Source: Erythrobacteraceae bacterium CCH12-C2
GTDB lineage: Bacteria > Pseudomonadota > Alphaproteobacteria > Sphingomonadales > Sphingomonadaceae
Assembly (NCBI GenBank): GCA_001556995.1
Contig: LSKF01000122.1
Span: forward strand, 10,602 to 74,601
DNA length: 64,000 nucleotides
Reading direction: 5' to 3'
The notes beneath the pieces were generated by a model. The model was given only the letters and a program-made list of their open reading frames with translations. It was not told the origin of the DNA and ran no database searches. This document shows, in pieces, positions 17,682 through 30,529 of the stretch (positions within the stretch are counted from its first letter, which is position 1; every line of letters starts with the position of its first letter). A program made the position numbers and the translations under genes.

Positions 17682-19994
17682 TCAGAACTTCGCGGTCACT
17701 TCCACCCCGTAGAAGCGCGGCTCGCCCGGGATGAAGGTCGGGACGCCGAAGGCCCCGCCGGTGTTGCCCGCATCGAGCAGAAAGTCTTCATTGAAGGCAT
17801 TGCGGATGAAGCCGGCGATCTCATAGCGTTCCTCGGCAAAGCTCACCCCGGCCCGCGCGTTCACCAGCGTCACAGGCCCCTGACTGAGCAGCGCGGTGCT
17901 GGGCACCTGGAAGAAGATCGTGCTGCGGTGGGTGATCGACGGCGTGGCAAAGAAGCGCGCTCCGCCGAAGTCGTAATCCACCGTGAAGCCGCCCGAGGCC
18001 TGCCATTCCGGCTGCAGGCGGAAGCGCGATCCGGCAAGATTGCCGTTGCCGGGATCATTGTCGATCTGGGCATCGATGTAGTTGAAGTTGCCGAACACCT
18101 TGAACCAATCGGCCAAGTCAACCGCCAGTTCACCCTCGACCCCGAGGTTCTTGGCGCTCCCCGCGCTGGCGGTGATGAAGAACCCAGGGCGGGCCGGATC
18201 CGGCACCGAGACCTGGAAGTTGTCATAGACCTGATAATAGACGCCCAGCGCGGCCGAGACCGGCCCGGAGGCCAGCTTGATCCCGCCTTCGTAGTTCCAA
18301 ACGAATTCCTCGTTCACGTCGGTGCGGTTGGGGACCACCACACCGCCGACCCGGCGAGCGTTGATCTGCACCACCGGCGAACGGCGACCGCGCGATACGG
18401 TGGCAAAGACATTCAGGTCGTCGCTGATGCGGTAGAGCGCGTTGAAGCGCGGCAGGACCGCTCCGAAACGATCGTCGCCGGTGAGCTTGCGGCCTTCGGT
18501 GTTGATCCCACCGGGGATCAGCGGCGCACCGGTCAACCGGCTGTTCGGGATGTTCGAGGAGAACGACGAGCGACGATATTCGTCGAGGACGCGGACACCT
18601 GCGGTCAGTTCGAGCGATTCCACCGGGATCCAGGTCGCATCGACGAACACCGAATAGGCTTCGTTGCGGCCCTGATTTTCGAACAGGATCGCGGTGTAGG
18701 GGATGTTGGTCACGCCCAGAGCAGGAACGCTGCCGTCCGGCGCCACGCACAGGCGGCGCGGGTTGGCGAACAGACCGCCGAGGCAGTTCAAGAACACGCC
18801 TTCCTCGGTGGCGAAGGGCACGTTCTGAAGGCCGTCTTCGATGAACGCGTTCCAGCCGAAGCTCGCCCGCAGCGTCTGGCCCGAATAGGTGAAGCGGCCT
18901 TCATGGTTGAACTGCCAGCCCTGCGCCAGTTCGGTGAATTCGAGGAAGGGCGCGGCTGAACCGTCGGCATCGAACACTTCGAGGCTGTCGAATTCGCGGT
19001 AGCCGTTGACGGTGGTGAACGACCAGTCGTCTTCAAACTGGTAATCGAGCGTCAGGTTGAGGTCATAGACTTCGCGGTTGAGGCCAAGCTGATCATCGCC
19101 CAGAACCGCAGCGCCTGCCGGGTTACCGCCGAGGTTGGCGTTCTGGAAGGCGTTGGCCGCGCCGCCGGGCGCGCCCGCGAAGGCCGGGAAGGTGTTGGAA
19201 ATGAAGGGCGTGCCGCCATTGCGCTGCTGATCGTAGGTGCCGATCAGGTCAACGGTCAGATCGTCGGTCGGGGTCCAACGTACCGAGGCGCGCAGGCCAA
19301 GCTGGTTCTGAGCGTAGAGATCCTCTTCCTGATTGGGGTTGAGGTTCTCGACATAGCCATCGCGCGTGCGCCATTCACCGGCAATGCGCGCAGCGAGCAC
19401 GTCCGAACCAAAGTTGATGTATCCGCCCAGCAGCGTCTGGTTGAAATTGCCGTAACCGCCACGGATTTCGCCTTCAAAGCCCGCGCGCGGCTTGGCCGAG
19501 ACGAGGCTGATCGCGCCGACAGCCGATGCGGTGCCGAACAGGGTCGCCTGCGGACCCTTGATCACCTCGATGCGTTCCATGTCGTAGATCGCCTGATACG
19601 ATCCGCGCGAACGCGAGATATCGACGCCGTTGTAATAGAGCGTGATGCGCGGGCCTTCCTGCGCCGAGCCGCTGTCCGAGGTGATCCCGCGGATCACGAC
19701 GCCAGGGTTGTTGGCGCTCTGCTCCTGGATCAGCAGGCCGGGGGTGTAATAGGACAACTCATCGAGGTCAGTCACGCCGAGTTCGCGGATACGCTGCCCG
19801 CTCACCGCAGTGATGGTGATCGGCACGTCGAGCGCGCGCTGCTCGATCTTTTGCGAGGTGACGATGATCTGATTGCCCGAGCCGCTATCTTCGGTTTCGG
19901 TTTCGCTATCCTGCGCGAAAACGGCCTGCGGTGCGGCGGCAAGAACGGCGGTGAGCGCGACCAGAGAGACGCGCGAGAAGGGGGTGCGGGTCAT
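17682..19994 (-). CDS. TonB-dependent outer-membrane receptor
   Basis: Active importer of a siderophore, vitamin or glycan across the outer membrane. The 770-residue product has a signal peptide (to about residue 27, AVFAQ), an acidic linker (DSETETEDSGSGN), and a TonB-box-like IIVTSQK. The plug domain spans about residues 40-160, with VPITITAVSGQRIRELGV and NPGVVIRGI. A 22-strand barrel ends with the terminal aromatic signature RFYGVEVTAKF. The substrate cannot be inferred: no synthesis, reductase or regulator gene is adjacent. The 190 bases upstream show no recognised riboswitch. Confidence 0.9.
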   Translation of the reverse strand: MTRTPFSRVSLVALTAVLAAAPQAVFAQDSETETEDSGSGNQIIVTSQKIEQRALDVPITITAVSGQRIRELGVTDLDELSYYTPGLLIQEQSANNPGVVIRGITSDSGSAQEGPRITLYYNGVDISRSRGSYQAIYDMERIEVIKGPQATLFGTASAVGAISLVSAKPRAGFEGEIRGGYGNFNQTLLGGYINFGSDVLAARIAGEWRTRDGYVENLNPNQEEDLYAQNQLGLRASVRWTPTDDLTVDLIGTYDQQRNGGTPFISNTFPAFAGAPGGAANAFQNANLGGNPAGAAVLGDDQLGLNREVYDLNLTLDYQFEDDWSFTTVNGYREFDSLEVFDADGSAAPFLEFTELAQGWQFNHEGRFTYSGQTLRASFGWNAFIEDGLQNVPFATEEGVFLNCLGGLFANPRRLCVAPDGSVPALGVTNIPYTAILFENQGRNEAYSVFVDATWIPVESLELTAGVRVLDEYRRSSFSSNIPNSRLTGAPLIPGGINTEGRKLTGDDRFGAVLPRFNALYRISDDLNVFATVSRGRRSPVVQINARRVGGVVVPNRTDVNEEFVWNYEGGIKLASGPVSAALGVYYQVYDNFQVSVPDPARPGFFITASAGSAKNLGVEGELAVDLADWFKVFGNFNYIDAQIDNDPGNGNLAGSRFRLQPEWQASGGFTVDYDFGGARFFATPSITHRSTIFFQVPSTALLSQGPVTLVNARAGVSFAEERYEIAGFIRNAFNEDFLLDAGNTGGAFGVPTFIPGEPRFYGVEVTAKF

Positions 19995-20185
19995 TGTCTT
20001 TTGGCTTCCCTGTTGGTGAAGAGAGGCCTCGCTCGTGGCACCGATCAGTGACGGCGCAGCGACCGGACAACTAAGTTTCAGTTACGCACTGATTACAGTT
20101 TTGAGACGTTGCAGAATTGCATCTCTGGGGGTCATTTGCGGCAGCCGACCCGCACAATCCCGCGCCTTTTGGGATTATTGAGGCG

Positions 20186-22606
20186 CTATAAGGGGTTCCC
20201 GTCCCGGTCGCGGTAAATCTCGCGCCGCCCGACGTGATTGGCCGGGCCGACGAGGCCATCTTCCTCCATCCGCTCGATCCATTTGGCGGCAGTGTTGTAG
20301 CCCACGCCCATCTGGCGCTGGAGCCAGCTTCCGCTCGCCTTCTGGTTCTCGAACACGATCTGGCAGGCCTGACGATACTTGCGCTCTTCCGGGTTGTCCG
20401 ACGCGGTCAGATCATCGTCAAAGCCGAAGCCTGCATCCTCGGGCTCTTCGGTGACGGCATCGACATATTCGGGCGCACCTTGCCCGCGCCAGAAATCGGC
20501 CACCGCCTCGACCTCCTCGTCGGAGACGAAGGGACCGTGGACGCGCACCATCGCGCCGGTATTGGGCTTATAGAGCATGTCGCCCCGGCCCAGCAGCTGC
20601 TCCGCACCCTGTTCGCCAAGGATGGTGCGGCTGTCGATCCGGCTCGTCACCTTGAAGCTGATGCGGGTCGGCAGGTTGGCCTTGATCACGCCGGTGATAA
20701 CATCGACCGAGGGACGCTGGGTCGCCATGATCAGGTGGATGCCCGCCGCGCGTGATTTCTGGCTGAGGCGCTGAATCAGCACTTCGATTTCCTTGCCCAC
20801 CGTGACCATCAGGTCCGCGAGCTCGTCGACGATCAGCACGATCTGCGGCAGCGGCTGGTAATCGAGCTGTTCTTCCTCGAACAATTGCTCGCCGGTTTCG
20901 GGGTTGAACCCGGTCTGCACCCGGCGGCCCAGAGGCTTGCCCTTGGCAATCGCGGCCGAGACCTTCTCGTTGAAGGAATGGATATTGCGCGAGGAGATCG
21001 CGCTCATCATCCGGTAGCGCCGCTCCATCTCCTCGACCGCCCATTTGAGCGCGCGCACGGATTTGTGCGGCTCGGTCACTACTGGGGAGAGCAGGTGCGG
21101 GATATCGTCATAGGTCTTGAGTTCGAGCACCTTGGGATCGATCAGGATCAGGCGCAGCTCGGCGGGCGTAAACCTGTAGAGCAGCGAGAGCAGGATCACG
21201 TTGAGGCCCACGGACTTGCCCGATCCGGTGGTCCCGGCCACCAGCAGGTGCGGCATCGCGGCAAGATCGGCGATCACCGGCTCGCCCGCGATATCCTTGC
21301 CCAGAATGATCGGCAGACTGCCCTTGGCGTCGGCAAAATCGGCGCAGGCGGCCAGCTCCTTCAGCATCACCATCTGGCGATCCTGATTGGGCAATTCGAT
21401 CCCCATCACCGTGCGCCCCGGGATCGGGGAGACGCGGGCGGAAATCGCGCTCATATTGCGGGCGATGTCTTCGGCAAGGCCGATGATGCGGCTCGCCTTG
21501 ATCCCAGGGGCAGGCTCGAGCTCATACATGGTGACCACCGGCCCGGTGCGCACCGCCGTGATCTCGCCCTTCACGTTGAAGTCGTCGAGCACATTCTCAA
21601 GCAGCCGGGCGTTGCGCTCCAGCGCCAGCTTGTCGAGCTTGGGGGCTTTCTCCGCAGGCGGCTCGGCCAAAAGATCAAGGCTCGGGAGCTTGTAGGCGGC
21701 GAACATATCGCCCTGCGCTGACTTTGCTGGCTGCGCACGCTTGGGCGGGGCGCTGGGATCGCTGATTTCGGGCGCGCGGCGGGGGCGTTCATCGGCGACG
21801 GTGGCAGAAGCGTCGCCCTTGGCCATGCGGCGGGGGCGGATCGCCGGGGCATCCTCATCCTCATCCCCTGCAAACGCCAGTGCGGGCACCCGCGAGCGTC
21901 CGGGCAGCGGCAAGCGGCGCGCGAGGCCAGCGAGCGATCCGCCGCCAAGGAACTCCGGCAGGCTCATCAGCACCCGCCAGTCGATCGCGAAAATCCGGGT
22001 CAGGAGCGCGACGCCGAGCGCGAGGCAGGTGAGCGCCGTGCCGAGGATTACCCAGCCTTCGGCCTCAGGCCCAAACCGCGCCGCCACCGCCTGCACCGCG
22101 CTGGCACCGAGCAGGCCCGCAAGCCCCCCCGATTGCGCGGGCAAGGTGCCGCCCGGCCCTTCGAAAGCGAGCGCCAGCACCGTGGCGATCAGCGTCATCG
22201 CGATCAGCAAGAGCGCCGTCGGCATCCACCAGGCGGTGGTTTCAGGCTCATCGCCATTCTCGACATCGCGCCACAGCTTGCGCGCCGAGACATAAAGCAG
22301 CGGCAGCAGCAGCGCAGCGGGCAGGCCGAATACGAGCAGCACCCGGTCCGCCACCCATGCCCCGCCAAGGCCCATCCAGTTCGCGACCGCGGCCGGATCG
22401 GCGGCGGTCGAGGGGCTGGGGTCGGTCTGGGTGTAGCTCGCCAATGCCAGCGCAAGGAACACCATCGCCCCCAGCAGCAGGCCCGCGCCGGTCATCTGCA
22501 CCAGCCGCCGCAGACTGCGACGCAGGCCAGCACGCCATTCGGCGTCCGATTGGCGAACGGGGGTCTGCCGACCGGATTTGGCAGGTGGGGCCGCGCGGCT
22601 GGCCAT
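20186..22606 (-). CDS. ftsK: DNA translocase FtsK
   Basis: Septal ATPase that pumps chromosome ends through the closing division site. The 806-residue product has about four N-terminal membrane helices (residues about 35-190) and a linker rich in Pro/Ala/Arg. The RecA-like motor follows, with Walker A GTTGSGKSVG and Walker B region LILIVDELADLM-like (IVLIVDELADLMV). A C-terminal winged-helix gamma domain (SWLQRQMGVGYNTAAKWIERMEEDGLV) reads KOPS sites. The ATG at 22606 is chosen because AGGAG lies eight bases upstream; an in-frame start at 22630 is possible. It is a single leftward gene. Confidence 0.95.
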   Translation of the reverse strand: MASRAAPPAKSGRQTPVRQSDAEWRAGLRRSLRRLVQMTGAGLLLGAMVFLALALASYTQTDPSPSTAADPAAVANWMGLGGAWVADRVLLVFGLPAALLLPLLYVSARKLWRDVENGDEPETTAWWMPTALLLIAMTLIATVLALAFEGPGGTLPAQSGGLAGLLGASAVQAVAARFGPEAEGWVILGTALTCLALGVALLTRIFAIDWRVLMSLPEFLGGGSLAGLARRLPLPGRSRVPALAFAGDEDEDAPAIRPRRMAKGDASATVADERPRRAPEISDPSAPPKRAQPAKSAQGDMFAAYKLPSLDLLAEPPAEKAPKLDKLALERNARLLENVLDDFNVKGEITAVRTGPVVTMYELEPAPGIKASRIIGLAEDIARNMSAISARVSPIPGRTVMGIELPNQDRQMVMLKELAACADFADAKGSLPIILGKDIAGEPVIADLAAMPHLLVAGTTGSGKSVGLNVILLSLLYRFTPAELRLILIDPKVLELKTYDDIPHLLSPVVTEPHKSVRALKWAVEEMERRYRMMSAISSRNIHSFNEKVSAAIAKGKPLGRRVQTGFNPETGEQLFEEEQLDYQPLPQIVLIVDELADLMVTVGKEIEVLIQRLSQKSRAAGIHLIMATQRPSVDVITGVIKANLPTRISFKVTSRIDSRTILGEQGAEQLLGRGDMLYKPNTGAMVRVHGPFVSDEEVEAVADFWRGQGAPEYVDAVTEEPEDAGFGFDDDLTASDNPEERKYRQACQIVFENQKASGSWLQRQMGVGYNTAAKWIERMEEDGLVGPANHVGRREIYRDRDGNPL

Positions 22607-22725
22607 GATCATGTCTCCTGAGCGGAACACATCATGAATCCTTCCACGCTTTCGGTCAAGGAAAGAGCGGTGAGCTTAGTCCAATGCGCGGTTGCCCGCG
22701 CTTGCGGCCTTCGGAAATCGCCCGA

Positions 22726-23213
22726 TCAGGGCGTCAGCACCACATCCTGCGCCGGATCACGCGCGGTGAAGATCAGGGTCGGCACCTTGGTCCCGCTCCC
22801 GATATTCACGCGGTTCTGTTGCCGTGCCCAGACATCGGTGAGGATCTGCGAATTGATCGTCACCCGCGCGGCTGGCGCTGGCGCGGGGGCTTCCTGATAG
22901 ACCATCAGGCTGCCGCCCTTGATCTCGCTCCCGACATAGTCCGGGGTCACGATCGTGCCATCGACCAGCAGCACAAACCGCTGCGCGACATAGCGGGCAA
23001 AGGCCTCACGGCTGGCGGCGCTACCGACGACATCGGGGTTCTTCGCCCCCTGCACCCGGAGCGCGTGCTCGGCATCATGCGCGGGCACCTGATGCACCAG
23101 CTCCATCATCCCGGTGCGCGGGTTCAAGGACAGCGTGCTGATCGCAATCTTCTGCTGATGCGCCAGCACCGGAGCGGCCAGCACCAGCGCAAGCAGCAGG
23201 AGCAGCCGCCGGA

Positions 23214-23217
<4 letters not shown>
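22726..23217 (-). CDS. DUF6702-like exported protein
   Basis: A 163-residue protein with a signal peptide (MIRRLLLLLALVLAAPVLAHQQ). It resembles the family annotated DUF6702, small periplasmic proteins found beside M1 metallopeptidases; function unknown. Its ATG overlaps the peptidase stop (ATGA), indicating coupling. The C-terminal half has SLMVYQEAPAP followed by a beta-rich stretch. I am confident it is a gene and less certain of the family name. Confidence 0.7.
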
Positions 23218-25999
<2,782 letters not shown>

Positions 26000-26017
26000 T
26001 CACCGGAGACCCCACTG

Positions 26018-27130
26018 ATGAAAACCCGCGCCGCCGTTGCCTTTGCCGCCAAGCAGCCGCTCGAAATCGTCGAGCTCGATCTCGAAGGCCCCAAGGCCGG
26101 CGAAGTGCTGGTCGAGATCATGGCGACGGGCATTTGCCACACCGACGCCTACACCCTCGACGGCTTCGACAGCGAGGGCATCTTCCCGAGCGTGCTCGGC
26201 CATGAAGGCGCCGGGATCGTGCGCGAGGTCGGCGCGGGTGTCACCAGCGTAAAGCCGGGCGATCACGTGATCCCGCTCTACACCCCCGAATGCCGCCAGT
26301 GTAAGTCGTGCCTCAGCGGCAAGACCAACCTGTGCACCGCGATCCGGGCAACGCAGGGCAAGGGGCTGATGCCCGATGGCACCACCCGCTTCAGCTACAA
26401 GGGCCAGCCGATCTTCCACTACATGGGCTGTTCGACCTTCTCGAACTTCACCGTCCTCCCTGAAATCGCGGTCGCCAAGATCCGTGAGGACGCGCCGTTC
26501 CAGAGCGCCTGCTACATCGGCTGCGGCGTGACCACCGGGGTCGGCGCGGTGACCAACACCGCCAAGGTGCAGGTCGGCGACAACGTCGTCGTGTTCGGCC
26601 TCGGCGGGATCGGCCTCAACGTCATTCAAGGCGCGCGGCTCGCGGGTGCCAACCTCATCATCGGGGTCGACATCAATCCGGCACGCGAGGAATGGGGCAA
26701 GCGCTTCGGCATGACCCACTTCCTGAACTCCAAAGGCATGAGCCGCGAGGCGGTCGTCGCCAAGGTGGTCGAAATGACCGATGGCGGCGCGGATTACACC
26801 TTCGATGCCACCGGCAATACCGAAGTGATGCGCACCGCACTGGAAGCCTGCCACCGCGGCTGGGGCACCTCGATCATCATCGGCGTGGCCGAAGCGGGCA
26901 AGGAAATCGCCACCCGCCCGTTCCAGCTCGTCACCGGGCGCAACTGGCGCGGCACCGCGTTCGGCGGGGCCAAGGGCCGCACCGATGTGCCCAAGATCGT
27001 CGACATGTACATGACCGGCAAGATCGAAATCGACCCGATGATCACTCACGTCATGGGCCTTGAGGAGATCAACACCGCCTTCGATCTGATGCACGAAGGC
27101 AAGTCGATCCGCAGCGTGGTGGTGTTCTAG
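26018..27130 (+). CDS. frmA: S-(hydroxymethyl)glutathione dehydrogenase / class III alcohol dehydrogenase
   Basis: Oxidises the formaldehyde-glutathione adduct with NAD; cytoplasmic detoxification. The 370-residue product matches class III ADH over its length. Catalytic zinc ligands are Cys40 in GICHTDAY, His in LGHEGAG, and the later Cys in [10 protein letters not shown]. The structural zinc site is [17 protein letters not shown], and the NAD-binding loop is GLGGIGLNV. The partner hydrolase gene (fghA) is not next to it. The stop overlaps by four bases the convergent flavin reductase stop. Confidence 0.96.
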   Translation: MKTRAAVAFAAKQPLEIVELDLEGPKAGEVLVEIMATGICHTDAYTLDGFDSEGIFPSVLGHEGAGIVREVGAGVTSVKPGDHVIPLYTPECRQCKSCLSGKTNLCTAIRATQGKGLMPDGTTRFSYKGQPIFHYMGCSTFSNFTVLPEIAVAKIREDAPFQSACYIGCGVTTGVGAVTNTAKVQVGDNVVVFGLGGIGLNVIQGARLAGANLIIGVDINPAREEWGKRFGMTHFLNSKGMSREAVVAKVVEMTDGGADYTFDATGNTEVMRTALEACHRGWGTSIIIGVAEAGKEIATRPFQLVTGRNWRGTAFGGAKGRTDVPKIVDMYMTGKIEIDPMITHVMGLEEINTAFDLMHEGKSIRSVVVF

Positions 27131-27699
27131 GGGCGTTGCTCCAACCCGGCGAACCGCCCGCCATGAAACACCAGCGGGCGGCGTCCGGCTGCGCCCTGTG
27201 CCATGCCGGTCACCTCGCCGAGGATCAGCGTGTGATCGCCCGCGTCATGCACCGCAAAGCGGCGGCACGCGACATGGGCCAGCGCGCCGCGGATCACCGG
27301 CAAGCCGCCCTCTCCCGCCTCAAAATCCTCGGGCAGCAAGGCGCTATCCCCCCGCGCGGCATAGCGCCGGGCGAGCGCCTGCTGGTCTTCAGCCAGAATG
27401 CTGAAGGCGAAGCTTGTCGCCCCAGCATAGGCAGCAAACTGGCTCGATGAATTCTGGAGGCACCAGCTTACCAGCATCGGTTCGAGCGAGACCGAGACCA
27501 GCGAATTGATCGTCATCGCCGAAATCGCACCTGACTCCGAGACATGCGAAACCACCGCAACGCCGGTCGCGAATTGGCCCATCAGCTGCCGAAAGGCGAG
27601 CGTGGTGGCCGGGGTATCCGGGGCGGAAGCGGGCAAGGGGGTCTCCGGCGGAGGGGTTGCAGGCAGGCGGGTCAGCGGGTGGTGCGCGCCTTGCGGCAT
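27127..27699 (-). CDS. Flavin reductase-like FMN-binding protein
   Basis: A 190-residue protein of the flavin reductase domain family, which supplies reduced flavin to two-component monooxygenases or acts on other substrates. The core begins [17 protein letters not shown] and includes [23 protein letters not shown], the FMN-contact region, and later [10 protein letters not shown]. Residues 1-35 are Pro/Thr-rich and probably disordered. The ATG at 27699 has GGAAGAG upstream and is chosen over 27753. No oxygenase partner is nearby. Confidence 0.82.
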   Translation of the reverse strand: MPQGAHHPLTRLPATPPPETPLPASAPDTPATTLAFRQLMGQFATGVAVVSHVSESGAISAMTINSLVSVSLEPMLVSWCLQNSSSQFAAYAGATSFAFSILAEDQQALARRYAARGDSALLPEDFEAGEGGLPVIRGALAHVACRRFAVHDAGDHTLILGEVTGMAQGAAGRRPLVFHGGRFAGLEQRP

Positions 27700-27881
27700 G
27701 GCTCTTCCCCTTGTCAATCGATCGCGGCCCGCGCGGTTCCTAGTCAGCCGCAATCGCCCGCGCCATCGCAGCCTGTGGTTAACCGCGTGGTTACACCGTC
27801 TCCGCTAAGGCAGAACAGCCGCACACCCTGCCGCTCTCCCGCGCGCAGGCACTACGGCGGCAACCGCCTCGGGCGCAGCAG

Positions 27882-28976
27882 GTGAGCATGTACGAAAGCA
27901 GGATTGCAGCCGACCCCCTGACGGTCGCGATGATGGAGGGCTTCCCGCCCGCCATTGACGCGCTGGCGGCTGGCAATCTGGCGGGTCACGGCTTTCTGCG
28001 CGCCGCGTGGTATGGCGCGGGCGCGAAAGAGCAGGGGCGCACGCTGGTGATCCGACGCGGGACGGGCGGCGAAGTGATCGCGGCGATCCCGATGCTCGCT
28101 TTCGGCCCGCCGATTATCGGCGCGCGCAAGCTTGCCGGGCCTTACTGGCCCTTCCGCGCGCCGCTGCTGTCGCCCGATTGCAGCACGCTTCACCTCGCCC
28201 ACGCTTTGGCAGACTCTGCCGCGCGCAGCCTTGGCCCAGTGTGGCGAATGGGCCCTGTGCGCGGCGACGATCCCGCGGTGGCCATGTTGATCGCAGCCGC
28301 GCAGCTCGTCGGCTGGCTTGTCCTTTCGCGCCCGGCGGGGACCAGCTGGATCATCGATCTTGACGCGATGCGCGCCAATCCCCCGTCACGCGGATCGACC
28401 CCGCGCAAGCTGCGCGCAGGGTGGCGCAAGCTGGAAACGCTCGGCACCCCGCGTTGGCGCACCGTGCGCGGCGCGCAGTGGGACGCCGAGGCGCTTGTCG
28501 CCATGGGCCGCGTCGAAGCCGACAGCTGGATCGCCCGCGAGACTGACGGCAGCGGCGCGAAGTTCCTGACCGCCGAGCAGCGCGCGGTGTGGCAGCACGC
28601 GCTCACCGATCCGGCGATCGCGGAGCGCCTGTGCGCGATTATCCTGTTCCTCAACGATCGCCCGGTGGCGTTCAGCTTCGATCTCGACGACGGGCCGGTG
28701 CGCTATGCCATCGCTGGTACCCACGTTGAGGATCTGAAGCATTGCTACATCGGCAAGACCCTCAATTACCGCGCGATGGACGAAGCGATTGATGCGGGCT
28801 TCAGCACACTGGACCTTGGATCGGGTGACAGCGGCTACAAGCGCACGATGGGGGCGGTGCCGGGTTATGACATGGCCGATCTGCTGTTCGTACGCAGTCG
28901 CCTCGCTGCCACGCTGCTGAAGCGGGTGTGGGGCAAAGCGCTGACCGCCGCAGGTGAAGGACTGGCGCATGGCTGA
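27882..28976 (+). CDS. GNAT-fold (BioF2-like) acyltransferase
   Basis: A 364-residue protein with the FemAB/BioF2-like GNAT domain often linked to exopolysaccharide clusters. The C-terminal half shows the fold: CAIILFLNDRPVAFSFDLDDG, then the helix-strand region LNYRAMDEAIDAGFSTLDLGSGD and YKRTMGA. The donor and acceptor are unknown. Start at GTG 27882 or ATG 27888. Its stop lies inside the start region of the flippase gene (eight-base overlap), so the two form a probable surface-polysaccharide pair. Confidence 0.75.
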   Translation: MSMYESRIAADPLTVAMMEGFPPAIDALAAGNLAGHGFLRAAWYGAGAKEQGRTLVIRRGTGGEVIAAIPMLAFGPPIIGARKLAGPYWPFRAPLLSPDCSTLHLAHALADSAARSLGPVWRMGPVRGDDPAVAMLIAAAQLVGWLVLSRPAGTSWIIDLDAMRANPPSRGSTPRKLRAGWRKLETLGTPRWRTVRGAQWDAEALVAMGRVEADSWIARETDGSGAKFLTAEQRAVWQHALTDPAIAERLCAIILFLNDRPVAFSFDLDDGPVRYAIAGTHVEDLKHCYIGKTLNYRAMDEAIDAGFSTLDLGSGDSGYKRTMGAVPGYDMADLLFVRSRLAATLLKRVWGKALTAAGEGLAHG

Positions 28977-30468
28977 AGCCGACCCCGGCCCTCCCGGCTC
29001 ACATTCCCTCGCCCCATCGCTCGCCGCGCAGGTGCGCACGGCGGTGATCTGGCGTTCGGGCAGTCAGATTGTCACGCAAATCGTGTCCTGGTGCTCGACC
29101 CTGATCGTGATCCGCCTGCTGGCACCGCATGATTACGGATTGTTCGCCATGGCACAGGTGATGCTGGTGCTGCTCAACACGATGAACGGTTGGGGCCTCG
29201 CGAGCGCCCTGATCCGTGAGAAAGAGGTGAGCGAGGAGCGCCTGCGCCAGACGCTGGGGATGCTGATCCTGCTCAATTTCGGCCTTGGGCTGACCCAGTT
29301 CCTCGCCGCACCGTTGGTGGCGATGTGGTTCGGCGAACCGCAGGTGGCTCAACTGCTGAGGGTGCAATCGCTGCTCTATCTGACGGTGCCGTTTTGCGCG
29401 CTGTCGCACGCCATCCTGTCGCGCCGGATGGACTTTCGCCGCCCGGCGCAGGTGCGGCTTGCCGCGGCAATCGTGGGAGCAACGACCGCGTTGACCGGGG
29501 CATCCAGCGGCTGGGGCGTGTGGACCCTCGTTTTCGCGCCGCTGGCGATGCTGGTGACCGAGGCCATCGGCATGACATGGGCCGCGCGCGCGCCGATCCG
29601 TCCCAGCTTCCGCTTTACAGGGGCGGGCCACATCGCCGGGTTCGGCGGGCTGATGACGATGACGCAGCTGTTCTGGTTCGTGCAGAGTCAGGCCGACATT
29701 GTGATCGCCGGGCGCGTGCTCGATCCCCATACACTGGGGGTCTACACCACCGGGCTGTTCCTCGCGCAGTTGCTCGCATCGAAGTTCGTGCCGCCGATCA
29801 ACGAGGTCGCCTTTGCCGCCTATTCGCGCCAGCAAGGGGTGGGGCCGGAACCGCTGCTCGCCACGATCCGTCTGGTGATGCTGATCGCCCTGCCCGCCTA
29901 TGCCGGGATGGCGGCGGTGGCGCCGGTGCTGGTGCCGGTGCTGCTGGGCGAGCAATGGCTGGAGATCGCACCCATGCTGCCGATCCTGGCCATCGCGATG
30001 AGCATGATGACGCTGCAAATCCTGTTCGCGCCTGCCACCAATGCGCGTGGGGTGCCCGCTGCTGCGCTACGAATCGCGATCCTCGGGAGTGTGATCATGC
30101 CGGGGGCGTTTCTGATCGGGTCGCAATGGGGCATTTTCGGCTTTGCCTGGGGCTGGGTTGGCGGGATGGCGGTGCTGTGTTCGGCGACGGTGTGGCTGTC
30201 GGGCGGGCTGATCGGACTGCGGCTCGCCGGGCTGGCGCGCGCCGTGGCTCCGCCGCTGACGGCGGCGCTGGTGATGGCCGCAGGAGTGGCGCTGCTGTTG
30301 CACCTGCTGCCCGCAGGTCTGTCGCCGCTGCTGGCGCTGATTGGCGCGGTGGTGCTGGGGGTGGCGCTCTATGCCGGCGGGCTCAGTCTCATCGCGCCCG
30401 AGCGGCTCGCCGAGGCCCTGCGCTTCATCCGCAACACCGCCGAGCCTGAGCCCGCTCCGGCCGAGTGA
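28969..30468 (+). CDS. Polysaccharide flippase (Wzx-type, MOP superfamily)
   Basis: Translocates lipid-linked saccharides across the inner membrane. The 499-residue product has about twelve to fourteen hydrophobic helices. The N-terminal region (IWRSGSQIVTQIVSWCSTLIVIRLLAPHDYGLFAMAQ) carries the LAP(x)DYGxFAxA motif of oligosaccharide flippases, and the second half repeats the MOP fold. The ATG at 28969 has GGTGAAGGA upstream and overlaps the acyltransferase stop. No glycosyltransferases are adjacent, so the glycan is unknown. Confidence 0.85.
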   Translation: MAEADPGPPGSHSLAPSLAAQVRTAVIWRSGSQIVTQIVSWCSTLIVIRLLAPHDYGLFAMAQVMLVLLNTMNGWGLASALIREKEVSEERLRQTLGMLILLNFGLGLTQFLAAPLVAMWFGEPQVAQLLRVQSLLYLTVPFCALSHAILSRRMDFRRPAQVRLAAAIVGATTALTGASSGWGVWTLVFAPLAMLVTEAIGMTWAARAPIRPSFRFTGAGHIAGFGGLMTMTQLFWFVQSQADIVIAGRVLDPHTLGVYTTGLFLAQLLASKFVPPINEVAFAAYSRQQGVGPEPLLATIRLVMLIALPAYAGMAAVAPVLVPVLLGEQWLEIAPMLPILAIAMSMMTLQILFAPATNARGVPAAALRIAILGSVIMPGAFLIGSQWGIFGFAWGWVGGMAVLCSATVWLSGGLIGLRLAGLARAVAPPLTAALVMAAGVALLLHLLPAGLSPLLALIGAVVLGVALYAGGLSLIAPERLAEALRFIRNTAEPEPAPAE

Positions 30469-30529
30469 CGCCACCCCAAAGCGCACGATTGACTTGGGGA
30501 GGGCGATGCTCTTGGACGAGGGCATGACC

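Noticed and set aside
20160..20186. CAATCCC/GGGATTATTG hairpin after ftsK as a terminator
   Set aside because: The stem is short with a 9-base loop, and there is no T-run on the leftward strand.
27780..27793. TAACC-GCGT-GGTTA inverted repeat before the acyltransferase
   Set aside because: Only 5-bp arms and no recognisable promoter context; chance is likely.
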